Shown: piece after piece, positions 33,617-43,162 of the stretch
Position numbering within the stretch: the stretch's first letter is position 1
How the letters are laid out: the number at the start of each line of letters is the position of its first letter
From: Bacillota bacterium
GTDB lineage: Bacteria; Bacillota; Clostridia; Acetivibrionales; JANLFN01
Direction: 5' to 3'
Length of the DNA: 64,000 nucleotides
NCBI GenBank assembly: GCA_023421675.1
Contig: JAEZTC010000001.1
Coordinates: 62,001 to 126,000 of the forward strand
The notes under the pieces: model-generated
What the model saw: only the letters and a program-made list of their open reading frames with translations
Told to the model about the DNA's origin: nothing
Database searches by the model: none
Translations under genes and position numbers: made by a program

Positions 33617-35140
33617 ATGCAGAACACCGTACTTACAATGAAAAATATATATAAGAGCTTTCCCGGTGTACGAGCCTTGCAAAATGTTGATTTCACTTTG
33701 TGTGAAGGAGAGATTCATGCTCTGATGGGCGAAAATGGTGCAGGAAAGTCCACCTTAATAAAGGTTTTGACGGGAGTCTACACTAAAGATGCCGGAGAAA
33801 TCTGTATTAAAGGAATCGATAAGCCAGTTAATATCAAATCACCTCAGGAAGCTCAAAAATCTGGTATAAGCACTGTATATCAGGAAATCACACTATGCCC
33901 AAACCTAACAGTTGCTGAAAATCTTTTTATTGGTAGAACCAATGATCTTTTAGTTAATTGGAAGAAAAGCAACGAAAGAGCAGAAAGTATTCTCAACAGT
34001 CTCGGAATACCTGCAAAACCAACTCAGCAACTGTCCAATTGTTCTATAGCGGTTCAGCAAATGGTGGCAATTGCACGTGCTGTTGATATGGACTGTAAGG
34101 TGTTGATACTTGACGAGCCTACATCGTCGTTGGATGAGCAGGAGGTCGCCAAGCTCTTTACACTGATGCGTGAACTCAAGAGTAGAGGGGTAGGCATAAT
34201 ATTTGTAACTCATTTTCTTGATCAAGTATACGCTTTATGCGATAAAATTACTGTTTTGCGCAATGGCGAGCTGGTTGGGGAATATCAGATTAAAGACCTT
34301 CCTAAGGTAGAGCTTGTTGCTAAAATGATGGGCAAGGAACTTGGTGATTTGGAGGAGATAGAAAACGAAGCAAAGTCGATTACCGATAACGCTAAAGAAG
34401 AAATAATAGAAACGGAAGGACTTTCAAGCATTTCCGGAATAAAGCCATTCAATTTCACCGCAAAAAAAGGAGAAGTAACTGGATTTGCAGGACTGCTCGG
34501 CTCTGGCCGCAGTGAGTGTGTGCGTGCAATCTTTGGTGCAGATAAGGTCATAAATGGCAAGTTGAAAATCAAAGGCGAGAATGTTGGCATTACATCGCCA
34601 ATAAAAGCCATGAAGAAAGGAATAGGTTATCTTTCAGAGGATCGTAAGCGAGACGGGATTATTGGTGACTTATCAGTCCGTGATAATATCATACTTGCGC
34701 TACAGGTTATGAGAGGTTTCTTCAAGCCTTTTACCAAAGCTCAGGCGCAGTCATTTGCAGATGAATATATCAGTCTGCTCGGCATAAAAACCGCTTCGGC
34801 AGATACCCCAATAAATTCGTTGTCTGGAGGAAATCAGCAAAAGGTAATACTTGCCCGTTGGCTGCTCACTCATCCCGATTACCTTATTCTTGATGAGCCA
34901 ACACGTGGAATTGATATCGGCACCAAGGTAGAAATTCAAAAGCTAGTGCTAAAGCTTGCTTCTGAGGGTATGAGTATCACATTTATTTCATCGGAGATTG
35001 AGGAGATGCTGCGTACCTGTTCCAGACTCATTGTCATGCGTGACCTGTATGTAGTAGGTGAGTTACAGGGCGATGATATGACACAGGATAAAATAATGTA
35101 TACCATAGCGGGGGGAGTCAGTCAAAATGACCAAAATTAG
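33617..35140 (+). CDS. Sugar ABC transporter ATP-binding protein (two ATPase domains), AraG/MglA-like
   Basis: A 507-residue RbsA/MglA-type protein with two tandem ABC domains. The first has Walker A GENGAGKST and Walker B LILDEPTSSLD. The second has a degenerate Walker A (GLLGSGRSE) and a clear LSGGNQQ signature with YLILDEPTRGID, as usual for this family. It powers uptake with the two permeases. The start ATG 33617 lies 14 bp after AAAGGAGG. The coding region overlaps the next gene by 14 bp. Confidence 0.95.
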   Translation: MQNTVLTMKNIYKSFPGVRALQNVDFTLCEGEIHALMGENGAGKSTLIKVLTGVYTKDAGEICIKGIDKPVNIKSPQEAQKSGISTVYQEITLCPNLTVAENLFIGRTNDLLVNWKKSNERAESILNSLGIPAKPTQQLSNCSIAVQQMVAIARAVDMDCKVLILDEPTSSLDEQEVAKLFTLMRELKSRGVGIIFVTHFLDQVYALCDKITVLRNGELVGEYQIKDLPKVELVAKMMGKELGDLEEIENEAKSITDNAKEEIIETEGLSSISGIKPFNFTAKKGEVTGFAGLLGSGRSECVRAIFGADKVINGKLKIKGENVGITSPIKAMKKGIGYLSEDRKRDGIIGDLSVRDNIILALQVMRGFFKPFTKAQAQSFADEYISLLGIKTASADTPINSLSGGNQQKVILARWLLTHPDYLILDEPTRGIDIGTKVEIQKLVLKLASEGMSITFISSEIEEMLRTCSRLIVMRDLYVVGELQGDDMTQDKIMYTIAGGVSQNDQN

Positions 35141-36233
35141 CACCAAACTTGATACCGACCGTTCAACATCTGTTCTTAAAGCAGTAATTAAGCATAGGTT
35201 GTTTATTCCAATTGCTTTTCTTGGATTTCTTTTATTAATTAATATATTCATCAACCCAGGTTTTCTTAAAATCAGCATGGGCAAAGACAGTGTTGGTAAT
35301 TCCGTTTTAATAGGGAATTTGATCAATATTTTAAATAACTCGACTGAGCTTGTTATTCTTGCTATAGGAATGACACTCGTTACAGCTGCTTCCGGAGGTC
35401 AGGACATCAGTGTAGGAGCTACAATCGCGATAGTCGGAGGGGTGGTTATGCGAGTCCTATGCGGGAGCGAAATCCAACCAACCGAATTACATGCTTCGAT
35501 CATTGTTGCACTTTTACTTGGATGCCTTGCTGGTATGGCTTGTGGAGCTTTTAATGGTATTCTTGTTTCAAGATTTAAAATACAGCCTATGGTAGCAACG
35601 CTTATACTCTTTACAGCAGGCCGATCGATAGGCTCAATGGTAATGGGTGGGCTTAAGCCTAAAGCTGCTGCTTCATTTGGATATTACGGCAACTTTTTCC
35701 CGGATATTCCTATCCCCACACCAATACTTATTACGATTGTTGTTGTTGCGGTAACTTTCCTTATATTGAAAAAAACAAACCTAGGTCTGTACACCCAGGC
35801 CGTAGGTATCAATGATAAATCCTCAAGACTGAACGGTCTTAACCCAGCAATGATAAAGCTTTTGTCATTTATTATTCTAGGACTTTGCGTGGGTATTGCA
35901 GGTTTCATTCAGTCGAGCAGGGTACAAACTGTAAACCCATACACCATAGTACCTGGCATTGAAATGGATGTTATTTTGGCAGTCGCCCTTGGCGGCAATT
36001 CATTGAATGGCGGAAAATTCAATATGGCAGGTTCAATTATTGGGGCATATACCATCCAGACTCTAACTTCTATGTTGACCACGCTCAATGTCAACACAAA
36101 TGCTGTTCCAGTCTTTAAGGCCGTGATAATTATTATACTTGTAACCATTCAAACACCTGTTGTCAAAAAGTTCTTCAGCAAAAAAAATATTTTACCCAAA
36201 TTGGCTGCAGGTGATGTAAAGGAGCGTGGTTAG
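35127..36233 (+). CDS. Sugar ABC transporter permease 1 (YtfT/RbsC-like)
   Basis: A 368-residue membrane protein of the BPD_transp_2 (RbsC) family with about ten membrane segments. It has the family block GQDISVGATIAIVGGVVMR and the cytoplasmic coupling region ALGGNSLNGGKFNMAGSIIGA. It forms the channel with permease 2. It overlaps the ATPase gene by 14 bp, and the next permease begins 2 bp after its stop. Two permeases are typical of YtfT-YjfF type transporters and differ from single-permease ribose systems. Confidence 0.92.
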   Translation: MTKISTKLDTDRSTSVLKAVIKHRLFIPIAFLGFLLLINIFINPGFLKISMGKDSVGNSVLIGNLINILNNSTELVILAIGMTLVTAASGGQDISVGATIAIVGGVVMRVLCGSEIQPTELHASIIVALLLGCLAGMACGAFNGILVSRFKIQPMVATLILFTAGRSIGSMVMGGLKPKAAASFGYYGNFFPDIPIPTPILITIVVVAVTFLILKKTNLGLYTQAVGINDKSSRLNGLNPAMIKLLSFIILGLCVGIAGFIQSSRVQTVNPYTIVPGIEMDVILAVALGGNSLNGGKFNMAGSIIGAYTIQTLTSMLTTLNVNTNAVPVFKAVIIIILVTIQTPVVKKFFSKKNILPKLAAGDVKERG

Positions 36234-36234
36234 T

Positions 36235-37359
36235 ATGTCATTCCTGAATAAAACTAAAGGTTCCGATAACATCTCAGTTATTCAGAAGGGATTAAAAGAT
36301 AAAAAATCGTTGTCTGATACAACTTTCTTACTGACGATTACTATTTCACTGTTTATTGCAATCTATATTCTCTCAATTGTCTTTCTTGGAGATAAAGGTT
36401 TCAACAAGGTACAGATGTTCTTTAACCTCTTCAACGAAAATGCTGCTCTTATAGTAATTGCCTGCGGGCTTTCTATTGTTATGATAACAGGCAGTATAGA
36501 TATTTCAGTAGGAGGCTCAACTGCACTTATTTGTACGGCTTGTATAGTTTGCCTTAACAATTATGGATTTGACTTTTATACATCTCTGCTTCTGGCTGTG
36601 GCAATTGGTCTTACTTTTGGCGCTATTCAAGGGTTTCTTGTGGCGTATCTGGAGATGCCTCCCTTTATCGTTACCCTGGCAGGAATGTTCATAGGTCGAG
36701 GTCTGGTTGCTCTGATAGAAGTCAATCAAATACAGGTTCATAACGCGGGGTTTGAGAAGTTGTCAGGTGCGCGGATTCAGATTCCATTTTTAGGCGATGC
36801 CAATAAAAAGGGCGTTTTAATTCAATCAAAGCTTGAATATGGTGTTATTGTAGCAATTATTATAGTCTGTGTAATGTACTGGTTACTCAAAAAGACAAAA
36901 CTCGGACGCAGCTTTTACGCTGTAGGCGGAAATGCACAAAGTGCCATGATGCTTGGTATAAATGTCAAGAGAACCAGGTTTTATGCTCATCTGCTTTGTG
37001 GCTTGCTTGCAGGTGTCGGCGGGTTCCTATACCTTTTCCATACAAGATCCGGATCGGTTCAGTTGGCAACAGGACTTGAAATGGATGCTATCGCTGCGTC
37101 CATTATTGGTGGAATACTGCTTACCGGTGGTGTAGGTAATATCTTTGGTACTCTTTTCGGCGTATTAACAGGTGGAATCGCTTTACTGGTCGTAACTGCA
37201 ATAGGCAGTCAAGACCCATGGTGGTCACAGATCACACGCGCAGGATTGCTCTGCTTCTTTATTGTACTTCAGAGTATAATTTGTTCCCGTAAGAATAAAG
37301 GGCATAAAAGCAAGATCAAGTGGTTTTGGGGTAAAAGTAAAGCAAAAATAGAGGCTTAA
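36235..37359 (+). CDS. Sugar ABC transporter permease 2 (YjfF/RbsC-like)
   Basis: A 374-residue RbsC-family permease with the GSIDISVGGSTALICTAC block and the IIGGILLTGGVGNIFGTLFG coupling region. ATG 36235 follows AAAGGAG; the GTG at 36226 would overlap the previous stop. It completes a heterodimeric channel with permease 1. The C-terminal tail (KNKGHKSKIKWFWGKSKAK) is basic and cytoplasmic. Isomerase copy 2 follows after 58 bp, so uptake and catabolism share a transcript. Confidence 0.92.
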   Translation: MSFLNKTKGSDNISVIQKGLKDKKSLSDTTFLLTITISLFIAIYILSIVFLGDKGFNKVQMFFNLFNENAALIVIACGLSIVMITGSIDISVGGSTALICTACIVCLNNYGFDFYTSLLLAVAIGLTFGAIQGFLVAYLEMPPFIVTLAGMFIGRGLVALIEVNQIQVHNAGFEKLSGARIQIPFLGDANKKGVLIQSKLEYGVIVAIIIVCVMYWLLKKTKLGRSFYAVGGNAQSAMMLGINVKRTRFYAHLLCGLLAGVGGFLYLFHTRSGSVQLATGLEMDAIAASIIGGILLTGGVGNIFGTLFGVLTGGIALLVVTAIGSQDPWWSQITRAGLLCFFIVLQSIICSRKNKGHKSKIKWFWGKSKAKIEA

Positions 37360-37417
37360 AAATTATTTTTTGAGGTTTTTTATAGATAACATTCGGAAAT
37401 ATAAGGGGGAAATCAAT

Positions 37418-38899
37418 ATGAACAATATTCCAAAAGTGAAGCTTGGAATTGTGGCTGTAAGCAGGGACTGTTTTCCTGTTGGGTTGAGTATAGAAAGAAG
37501 AAAATCTGTAGTAAAGGCTTGTGCCAATAAAGGAATAGAAATTTATGAAGCTCAGACAGTTATAGAGAATGAAAAAGATATGCTGAAGGCTCTTGATGAA
37601 ATCAATCGAGTAGGTGTAAACACCCTAGTGGTTTATCTAGGAAACTTTGGTCCTGAAGGACCTGAAACACTTGTTGCACAGAGATTTAACGGACCATCAA
37701 TGTTTGTGGCCGCTGCCGAAGAGACTGAAAATAATCTTATCAACGGGCGCGGAGACGCATATTGCGGTATGCTGAATGCTTCGTATAGTCTTGGCCTTAG
37801 GAAATTGAACCCATATATTCCTGAATATCCGGTTGGTGCTCCTGAGGATATTGTGGACATGATTATAGATTTTATGGACATTGCAAGAATTAAAATCGGA
37901 CTTTCAAAATTGAAAATATTTAGCTTTGGACCGAGACCTCAGGATTTTCTTGCATGCAATGCCCCTATCAAGCCTCTTTATGATTTGGGTGTGGAGATTA
38001 TGGAGAATTCCGAACTGGACTTGTTTGAAGCATTTAATAAACATGAAAATGATTCAAGAATCCCATTGATTGTGAAAGAAATGGAAGCTGAGCTGGGAAG
38101 CGGTAATGGATATCCTGGAATTTTGCCAAAGCTTGCTCAATATGAACTTACATTGAAAGACTGGGCTGAAAATAATAAAGGTGCATCCGAATACGTTGTT
38201 TTTGCAAATAAGTGCTGGCCTGCATTTCAGACTCAGTTTGGTTTTGTACCCTGTTATGTAAATTCAAGACTGGCATCTGTAGGAATACCTGTTGCCTGCG
38301 AAACAGATATTTATGGGGCAATAAGTGAATACATAATTACTTGCGCTACCGAACTTCCTGCAACACTTCTTGATATAAACAACTCTGTTCCAAAAGACAT
38401 GTATGAAAACAACAAGAGTAAATTTGAAGGTTATACGCTTAAAGACCTGTTTATGGGCTTCCACTGCGGAAACACCCCTTCATGCTGCATGAAAGATTAT
38501 TCAATGAAATATCAGCTTATAATGCACAGACTGCTTGAACCTGATAAGGAACCTGACATATCAAGGGGAACACTTGAAGGAGCAATAAGACCTGGTAAGA
38601 TAACATTCTTCAGGCTTCAGAGTACAGCGGACTGCAAATTGAGGAGCTATGTAGCTGAGGGTGAAATCATTGATGTGGATCCAAAATCCTTTGGCGGAAT
38701 CGGAATATTTGCAATTAAAGAAATGGGAAGGTTCTATAGGCACGTACTTATTGCAAAAAGATACCCCCACCATGGCGGTGTTGCTTTCAAGCATTCGGGC
38801 AAGATTCTGTTTGCGACAATGAAGCTCCTTGGGATAGAAGATGTGGCTTTCAATCAGCCGGCATCGATGTTATATAAAGACGAAAATCCGTTTAAATAA
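37418..38899 (+). CDS. L-fucose/L-arabinose isomerase-family sugar isomerase, copy 2
   Basis: A 493-residue paralogue of the gene at 26012, nearly the same length and very similar throughout (same start MNNIPKVKLGIVAVSRDCFPV and same end DENPFK). The differences are scattered, for example IDISRGTLEGAIRP for the other's TIKP region. The metal-site residues CETDIYGA and RYPHHGGVAF are conserved. Its position between the transporter and the kinase/epimerase genes makes it the probable working isomerase of the operon. ATG 37418 follows AAGGGGGAAATCAAT. Confidence 0.86.
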   Translation: MNNIPKVKLGIVAVSRDCFPVGLSIERRKSVVKACANKGIEIYEAQTVIENEKDMLKALDEINRVGVNTLVVYLGNFGPEGPETLVAQRFNGPSMFVAAAEETENNLINGRGDAYCGMLNASYSLGLRKLNPYIPEYPVGAPEDIVDMIIDFMDIARIKIGLSKLKIFSFGPRPQDFLACNAPIKPLYDLGVEIMENSELDLFEAFNKHENDSRIPLIVKEMEAELGSGNGYPGILPKLAQYELTLKDWAENNKGASEYVVFANKCWPAFQTQFGFVPCYVNSRLASVGIPVACETDIYGAISEYIITCATELPATLLDINNSVPKDMYENNKSKFEGYTLKDLFMGFHCGNTPSCCMKDYSMKYQLIMHRLLEPDKEPDISRGTLEGAIRPGKITFFRLQSTADCKLRSYVAEGEIIDVDPKSFGGIGIFAIKEMGRFYRHVLIAKRYPHHGGVAFKHSGKILFATMKLLGIEDVAFNQPASMLYKDENPFK

Positions 38900-39074
38900 A
38901 AATTTATATAATATGTTTGTGATGACGAATCATAACCATTTTTTGTATTATTTCATACAACTCTGTTGAATAATTATTCAATATTGTTGCAGTATCTGAT
39001 AAAATAAAAGAAAAAACATTATGTAAACAAAGATTATTAATGCATTTTCAGAACATAATACAAAGGAGGCAACT

Positions 39075-40682
39075 ATGAATCCAGAAAAGGACAAAGAAAT
39101 AAATCAAATTATAAGTGGTAATACAGTAATTGGAATAGAACTTGGTTCAACCCGGATTAAAACAGTACTTATAGGTACGGATAATACACCTCTTGCCTCC
39201 GGAAGCCATGACTGGGAAAACAGTTATATCAACAATGTTTGGACTTATAGTCTGGAGGATATCTGGAAGGGCCTTCAAAGCAGTTACAGTAATATGGCTG
39301 ACAGCGTCAGTAAACAGTTCGGAGTGAAAATTCAAACTGTAAAATCAATAGGTATTAGTGCTATGATGCACGGTTACCTTGTTTTTGATAAAAAGGATAA
39401 TCTTTTGACACCTTTCCGTACATGGCGCAACAATATAACCGGTCAGGCATCTGACGCTTTAACAAAGATCTTTAACTATCCTATTCCGCAAAGGTGGAGT
39501 ATTGCTCATTTGTATCAAGCCATACTTAATCTTGAGGAGCATGTTCCGGATATTGATTTTATGACAACTCTGGCTGGTTATATACATTGGAAACTCACAG
39601 GTCAGAAGGTTCTGGGGGTTGGAGAAGCTTCGGGAATGTTCCCCATTGATATAAGCAGCGGCGGTTTTAACAAAAAAATGATAGCTCAGTTTAACGAATT
39701 AATAAGTAAACGGAATTACACATGGAGTCTGGAAAAAATTCTCCCGGAAGTACTTACAGCAGGAACTGGAGCGGGTGAACTTACACCCGAAGGAGCAAAG
39801 CTTCTGGATGTTACCGGGTTACTAAAACCGGGTATTCCGCTTTGCCCTCCTGAGGGTGATGCTGGAACCGGAATGGTTGCTACAAACAGCATATCTGCCC
39901 GTACCGGAAATGTATCTGCCGGAACCTCAGTATTTGCAATGATAGTACTTGAAAAGGAGCTTTCCAGAGCATATTCTGAGATTGACCTGGTTACTACGCC
40001 CGATGGTAAAGTGGTGGCTATGGCACATTCAAATAACTGTACCTCGGATTATGATGCATGGATAGGCCTGTTTGCACAGGCAATAAAGGCTTTGGGAATG
40101 GAAGTAGATAAGCCGAAGCTTTACGACACTCTACTTACCCTGGCACTTAAAGGTGATTCGGATTGCGGAGGCTTGTTATCCTACGGTTACATTTCAGGTG
40201 AGCATATCACACATTTTGATGAGGGACGTCCTATGTTTGTTCGTTCTTCAAAAAGTAATTTCAATCTTGCTAATTTTATGAGGGTAAATTTATTCACATC
40301 ACTGGGCGCACTTAAGACGGGCTTGAACATATTAATGGAAAAAGAATCGGTCAAGGTAGATGAAATACTTGGTCACGGTGGCTTTTTCAAGACTAAGGAT
40401 GTCGGACAGAAGATAATGGCGGCTGCTGTTAATGTTCCCGTATCTATAATGGAAACTGCCGGTGAGGGTGGAGCATGGGGTATTGCACTGCTTGCATCAT
40501 ACATGGTCAATAAATCAGATGAACAATCTCTTGAGGACTTCCTTAAAGTAAAGGTATTTGCCGGGAAAAAGAGAAATTCAATTACTCCCGATGCTGCTGA
40601 TGTTGCCGGTTTTAATGAATTTATGAAACGTTATACCCAGGGGTTGGCTATAGAAAGAGCTGCAGTTGACAACCTTAAATGA
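39075..40682 (+). CDS. FGGY-family carbohydrate kinase (ribulokinase/xylulokinase-like)
   Basis: A 535-residue sugar kinase of the FGGY family, with the ATP-binding phosphate 1 loop GIELGSTRIKTVL near residue 20, the GISAMMHGYLVFD sugar-binding region and the C-terminal LGHGGFFKTKDVGQ and AGEGGAWGIALLA motifs. In this context the substrate is most likely L-ribulose. GGAGG precedes ATG 39075. The gene is separated from isomerase copy 2 by 175 bp, possibly with its own promoter, and from the epimerase gene by 33 bp. Confidence 0.9.
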   Translation: MNPEKDKEINQIISGNTVIGIELGSTRIKTVLIGTDNTPLASGSHDWENSYINNVWTYSLEDIWKGLQSSYSNMADSVSKQFGVKIQTVKSIGISAMMHGYLVFDKKDNLLTPFRTWRNNITGQASDALTKIFNYPIPQRWSIAHLYQAILNLEEHVPDIDFMTTLAGYIHWKLTGQKVLGVGEASGMFPIDISSGGFNKKMIAQFNELISKRNYTWSLEKILPEVLTAGTGAGELTPEGAKLLDVTGLLKPGIPLCPPEGDAGTGMVATNSISARTGNVSAGTSVFAMIVLEKELSRAYSEIDLVTTPDGKVVAMAHSNNCTSDYDAWIGLFAQAIKALGMEVDKPKLYDTLLTLALKGDSDCGGLLSYGYISGEHITHFDEGRPMFVRSSKSNFNLANFMRVNLFTSLGALKTGLNILMEKESVKVDEILGHGGFFKTKDVGQKIMAAAVNVPVSIMETAGEGGAWGIALLASYMVNKSDEQSLEDFLKVKVFAGKKRNSITPDAADVAGFNEFMKRYTQGLAIERAAVDNLK

Positions 40683-40715
40683 CACTGATTTTATAACGTT
40701 TATTCGGAGGTTAAT

Positions 40716-41405
40716 ATGCTGGAACAATTGAAAAAAGCTGTTCTTGAAGCAAATCTTGAGTTGCCTGCAAAGGGGCTAGTAACTTACACCTGGGGAAATG
40801 TAAGCGGTATAGACAGGGATAGCGGACTTGTTGCAATCAAACCCAGTGGTGTTGAATACGATACAATGAAAGCTGAAGACATAGTACTTATTGATTTGTC
40901 TGGAAATGTCGTTGAAGGCAGGTTGAAGCCGTCGTCAGATGCCCCTACACATGTAGCCTTATATAATTCATTTCCTGAAATAGGCGGGGTATGCCATACA
41001 CACTCAAGGTGGGCCACTTCGATGGCTCAGGCGGGTTTGGGTATTCCGGCATATGGAACAACCCATGCGGATTATTTCTATGGTGAGATACCATGTACGC
41101 GGGATATGACACAGGAAGAAATAAGTTTGGCGTATGAGGCTAATACAGGAGCAGTAATAGTAGAGACCTTTAAGAATCTTAATCCGAACTTTATACCCGG
41201 TGTACTTGTTAAAAACCATGCACCCTTTACATGGGGCAAGGACGCAGGTGAAGCGGTACATAACTCGGTGGTACTTGAAGAAATCGCTATGATGGCTATT
41301 CAATGCAAGACAATGAATCCATTGATTAAGCCAATGCCGCAGACGCTCCTTGACAAGCATTTCTTAAGGAAACATGGTTCGGGAGCATATTATGGACAAA
41401 AATGA
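40716..41405 (+). CDS. araD: L-ribulose-5-phosphate 4-epimerase
   Basis: A 229-residue class II aldolase-fold enzyme that converts L-ribulose-5-phosphate to D-xylulose-5-phosphate. Zn-binding His residues are in VCHTHSRWATSMAQ and in the later NSVVLEEIAMMA-preceding KNHAPFTWG region. TTHADYFYG is the family block. KPSGVEYDTMKAEDIV and SSDAPTHVALY are typical of AraD. It ends the operon at a strong terminator, and its presence is the best evidence that the cluster handles L-arabinose. Confidence 0.94.
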   Translation: MLEQLKKAVLEANLELPAKGLVTYTWGNVSGIDRDSGLVAIKPSGVEYDTMKAEDIVLIDLSGNVVEGRLKPSSDAPTHVALYNSFPEIGGVCHTHSRWATSMAQAGLGIPAYGTTHADYFYGEIPCTRDMTQEEISLAYEANTGAVIVETFKNLNPNFIPGVLVKNHAPFTWGKDAGEAVHNSVVLEEIAMMAIQCKTMNPLIKPMPQTLLDKHFLRKHGSGAYYGQK

Positions 41406-41478
41406 TTTATTCTGCAATTTCATTTGCGATTAATTTACATTCAAATAAAACTGAATGCTGCCCTTTTTTAAATTATAG

Positions 41479-41520
41479 TCCTTGAAGCACTGCATTAAGC
41501 AGGCTTCAAGGATATTTTTT
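41479..41520 (+). terminator. Terminator of the pentose operon
   Basis: TCCTTGAAGC (41479-41488) pairs with GCTTCAAGGA (41503-41512), followed by TATTTTTTT. Confidence 0.92.
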
Positions 41521-41549
41521 TATTTTCTATTAATTTAAAGCATTAATAA

Positions 41550-41595
41550 TTGACTATTCACATATAACTGTTATATCATAACTATAACAGTTATA
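41550..41595 (+). promoter_or_regulatory. Promoter and palindromic operator of the GntR/YtrA operon
   Basis: TTGACT (41550-41555) and TATCAT (41574-41579) are 18 bp apart. Perfect 13-bp inverted repeats TATAACTGTTATA (41563-41575) and 41583-41595 overlap the -10 region, consistent with autorepression by the GntR-type product. Confidence 0.75.
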
Positions 41596-41621
41596 ACTTA
41601 ATTTACTAATGAGGTGATAAG

Positions 41622-42017
41622 GTGCTGCTTAAGGTGGATTTTGAATCTGAAGTTCCAATATATCTACAAATAAAGATACAAATTATTGAGGGTATTGCCA
41701 CCGGAAAGCTAGAGAAGGGTGAATCTCTACCTTCAGTCAGGCAGTTTGCGGCTGATTTGGGAATAAATCTTCATACTGTAAATAAGGCATACAATTATCT
41801 TAAACAAGATGGATTCATTATTGTGCACAGACAAAAGGGTGTCGTAGTGAACCCGGGTAATGGCCCGACAGTTACAGAGGAATATACAAAAAAGCTTGAA
41901 GAAGATTTAAGGCCAATTATTTCAGAAGCATATTGCAGAGGAATGAAAGTTGAAGAGTTCATAAAAGTTTGCAGTTCTTTATACTCGGAATTGGCAGATA
42001 GCATACAGGGAGGTTAA
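41622..42017 (+). CDS. GntR-family regulator, YtrA subfamily
   Basis: A 131-residue regulator with a GntR winged helix (about 10-75, ending in LPSVRQFAADLGINLHTVNKAY and RQKGVVV) and the short C-terminal helical tail of the YtrA subgroup. GTG 41622 follows AATGAGGTGATAAG. YtrA-type regulators usually repress an adjacent ABC or membrane-protein operon, here the DUF1648 gene that begins 2 bp after its stop. Confidence 0.9.
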   Translation: MLLKVDFESEVPIYLQIKIQIIEGIATGKLEKGESLPSVRQFAADLGINLHTVNKAYNYLKQDGFIIVHRQKGVVVNPGNGPTVTEEYTKKLEEDLRPIISEAYCRGMKVEEFIKVCSSLYSELADSIQGG

Positions 42018-42018
42018 A

Positions 42019-43149
42019 ATGAAGACATTCACTATGGTTATTTTCTTTATGATTTGCAATATTTCAACCATGATAATTGCTGTGTTAACACCATATATTA
42101 CAAGAAAAACTGTAAGTTTTAGTGTGACTATACCGGAAGATGTACACTCCTATCCTGAGATTAAAAATATAGAAAAGAACTACATAAAAAAAGTATTGAT
42201 TACGTGTGGTATTATATTCCTTGCTGTTCTTACTGCAATCTTGATTAAAGCCTCAGACCTGATTTTCCTTTTAATACCTGCTTCCATGATTCTCAATATA
42301 TTTGTTATGTATGTGTTTTATATGGATAGTCGCAAAAAAATGGAGGAATTGAAGGAAAAGGAAAACTGGGCTGCTGGCAGAACGCAGACAGTTGTCATAG
42401 ACACAGGCTTTAGAAATAGGAAACTGACACTTTCACCTCTATGGTTTGCTCTTTATGCAATAATTATTATAATTACTGCGGCAATTGGAATTCTCTTATA
42501 TGACAAAATTCCTGCAAGGATACCAATGCACTGGAACATTGATGGGGTTGCTGATAAGTGGGTGGATAAATCTTACAGGACAATAATGTGGGCACCTGTT
42601 GCACAGATTTTTCTTACCTTTACAATGATGTTATGCTATTGGTCTATAGCAAAGTCAAAGCAGGTAATCGATCCGGCAAATCCTGAGGTTTCATCTGAGC
42701 AGAACAGATTGTTCAAATACAGGTGGTCCTGCTTTATTATATTTACCGGCCTGGCATTACTGATTATGTTTCTGCTTATAGAATTTTTCTCTTTTGGTTT
42801 TCTGAAAAACACATGGTTCATGACAGCTGCTATTGTTTTATTCCCGTTGAGTATCCTTATAGCTTCAATTATACTTTCTATCAAGACAGGCCAGGGTGGA
42901 AGCAGGATAAATATAAAAGGCAGTAAAGAAGGCAATATCGCCAATAAGGTGATTAATAGGGATGTAGACAAGTACTGGAAGTTGGGTTTGATATATTATA
43001 ATCCTGATGATCCTTCCATATTTGTTGAAAAGAGGTTTGGTGTAGGTGTGACTATTAATTTTGGCAGACCGGGAGCATGGATGGTTATAATAGGATTTAT
43101 TGTGTTACTGGCTGCTTTTTCAATAGCAATAACAATATTTACAAGGTAA
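42019..43149 (+). CDS. DUF1648-domain membrane protein
   Basis: A 376-residue integral membrane protein with about seven segments. The middle carries the DUF1648 signature PARIPMHWNIDGVADKW (about residues 169-185); the C-terminal YNPDDPSIFVEKRFGVGVTINFGRP is the DUF5808-like cytosolic segment. The function is unknown, though relatives sit next to YtrA- and SdpR-type regulators and are linked to cell-envelope stress. It is translationally tied to the GntR gene and belongs to the same operon. Confidence 0.88.
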   Translation: MKTFTMVIFFMICNISTMIIAVLTPYITRKTVSFSVTIPEDVHSYPEIKNIEKNYIKKVLITCGIIFLAVLTAILIKASDLIFLLIPASMILNIFVMYVFYMDSRKKMEELKEKENWAAGRTQTVVIDTGFRNRKLTLSPLWFALYAIIIIITAAIGILLYDKIPARIPMHWNIDGVADKWVDKSYRTIMWAPVAQIFLTFTMMLCYWSIAKSKQVIDPANPEVSSEQNRLFKYRWSCFIIFTGLALLIMFLLIEFFSFGFLKNTWFMTAAIVLFPLSILIASIILSIKTGQGGSRINIKGSKEGNIANKVINRDVDKYWKLGLIYYNPDDPSIFVEKRFGVGVTINFGRPGAWMVIIGFIVLLAAFSIAITIFTR

Positions 43150-43162
43150 TAGAAAGGAATGA

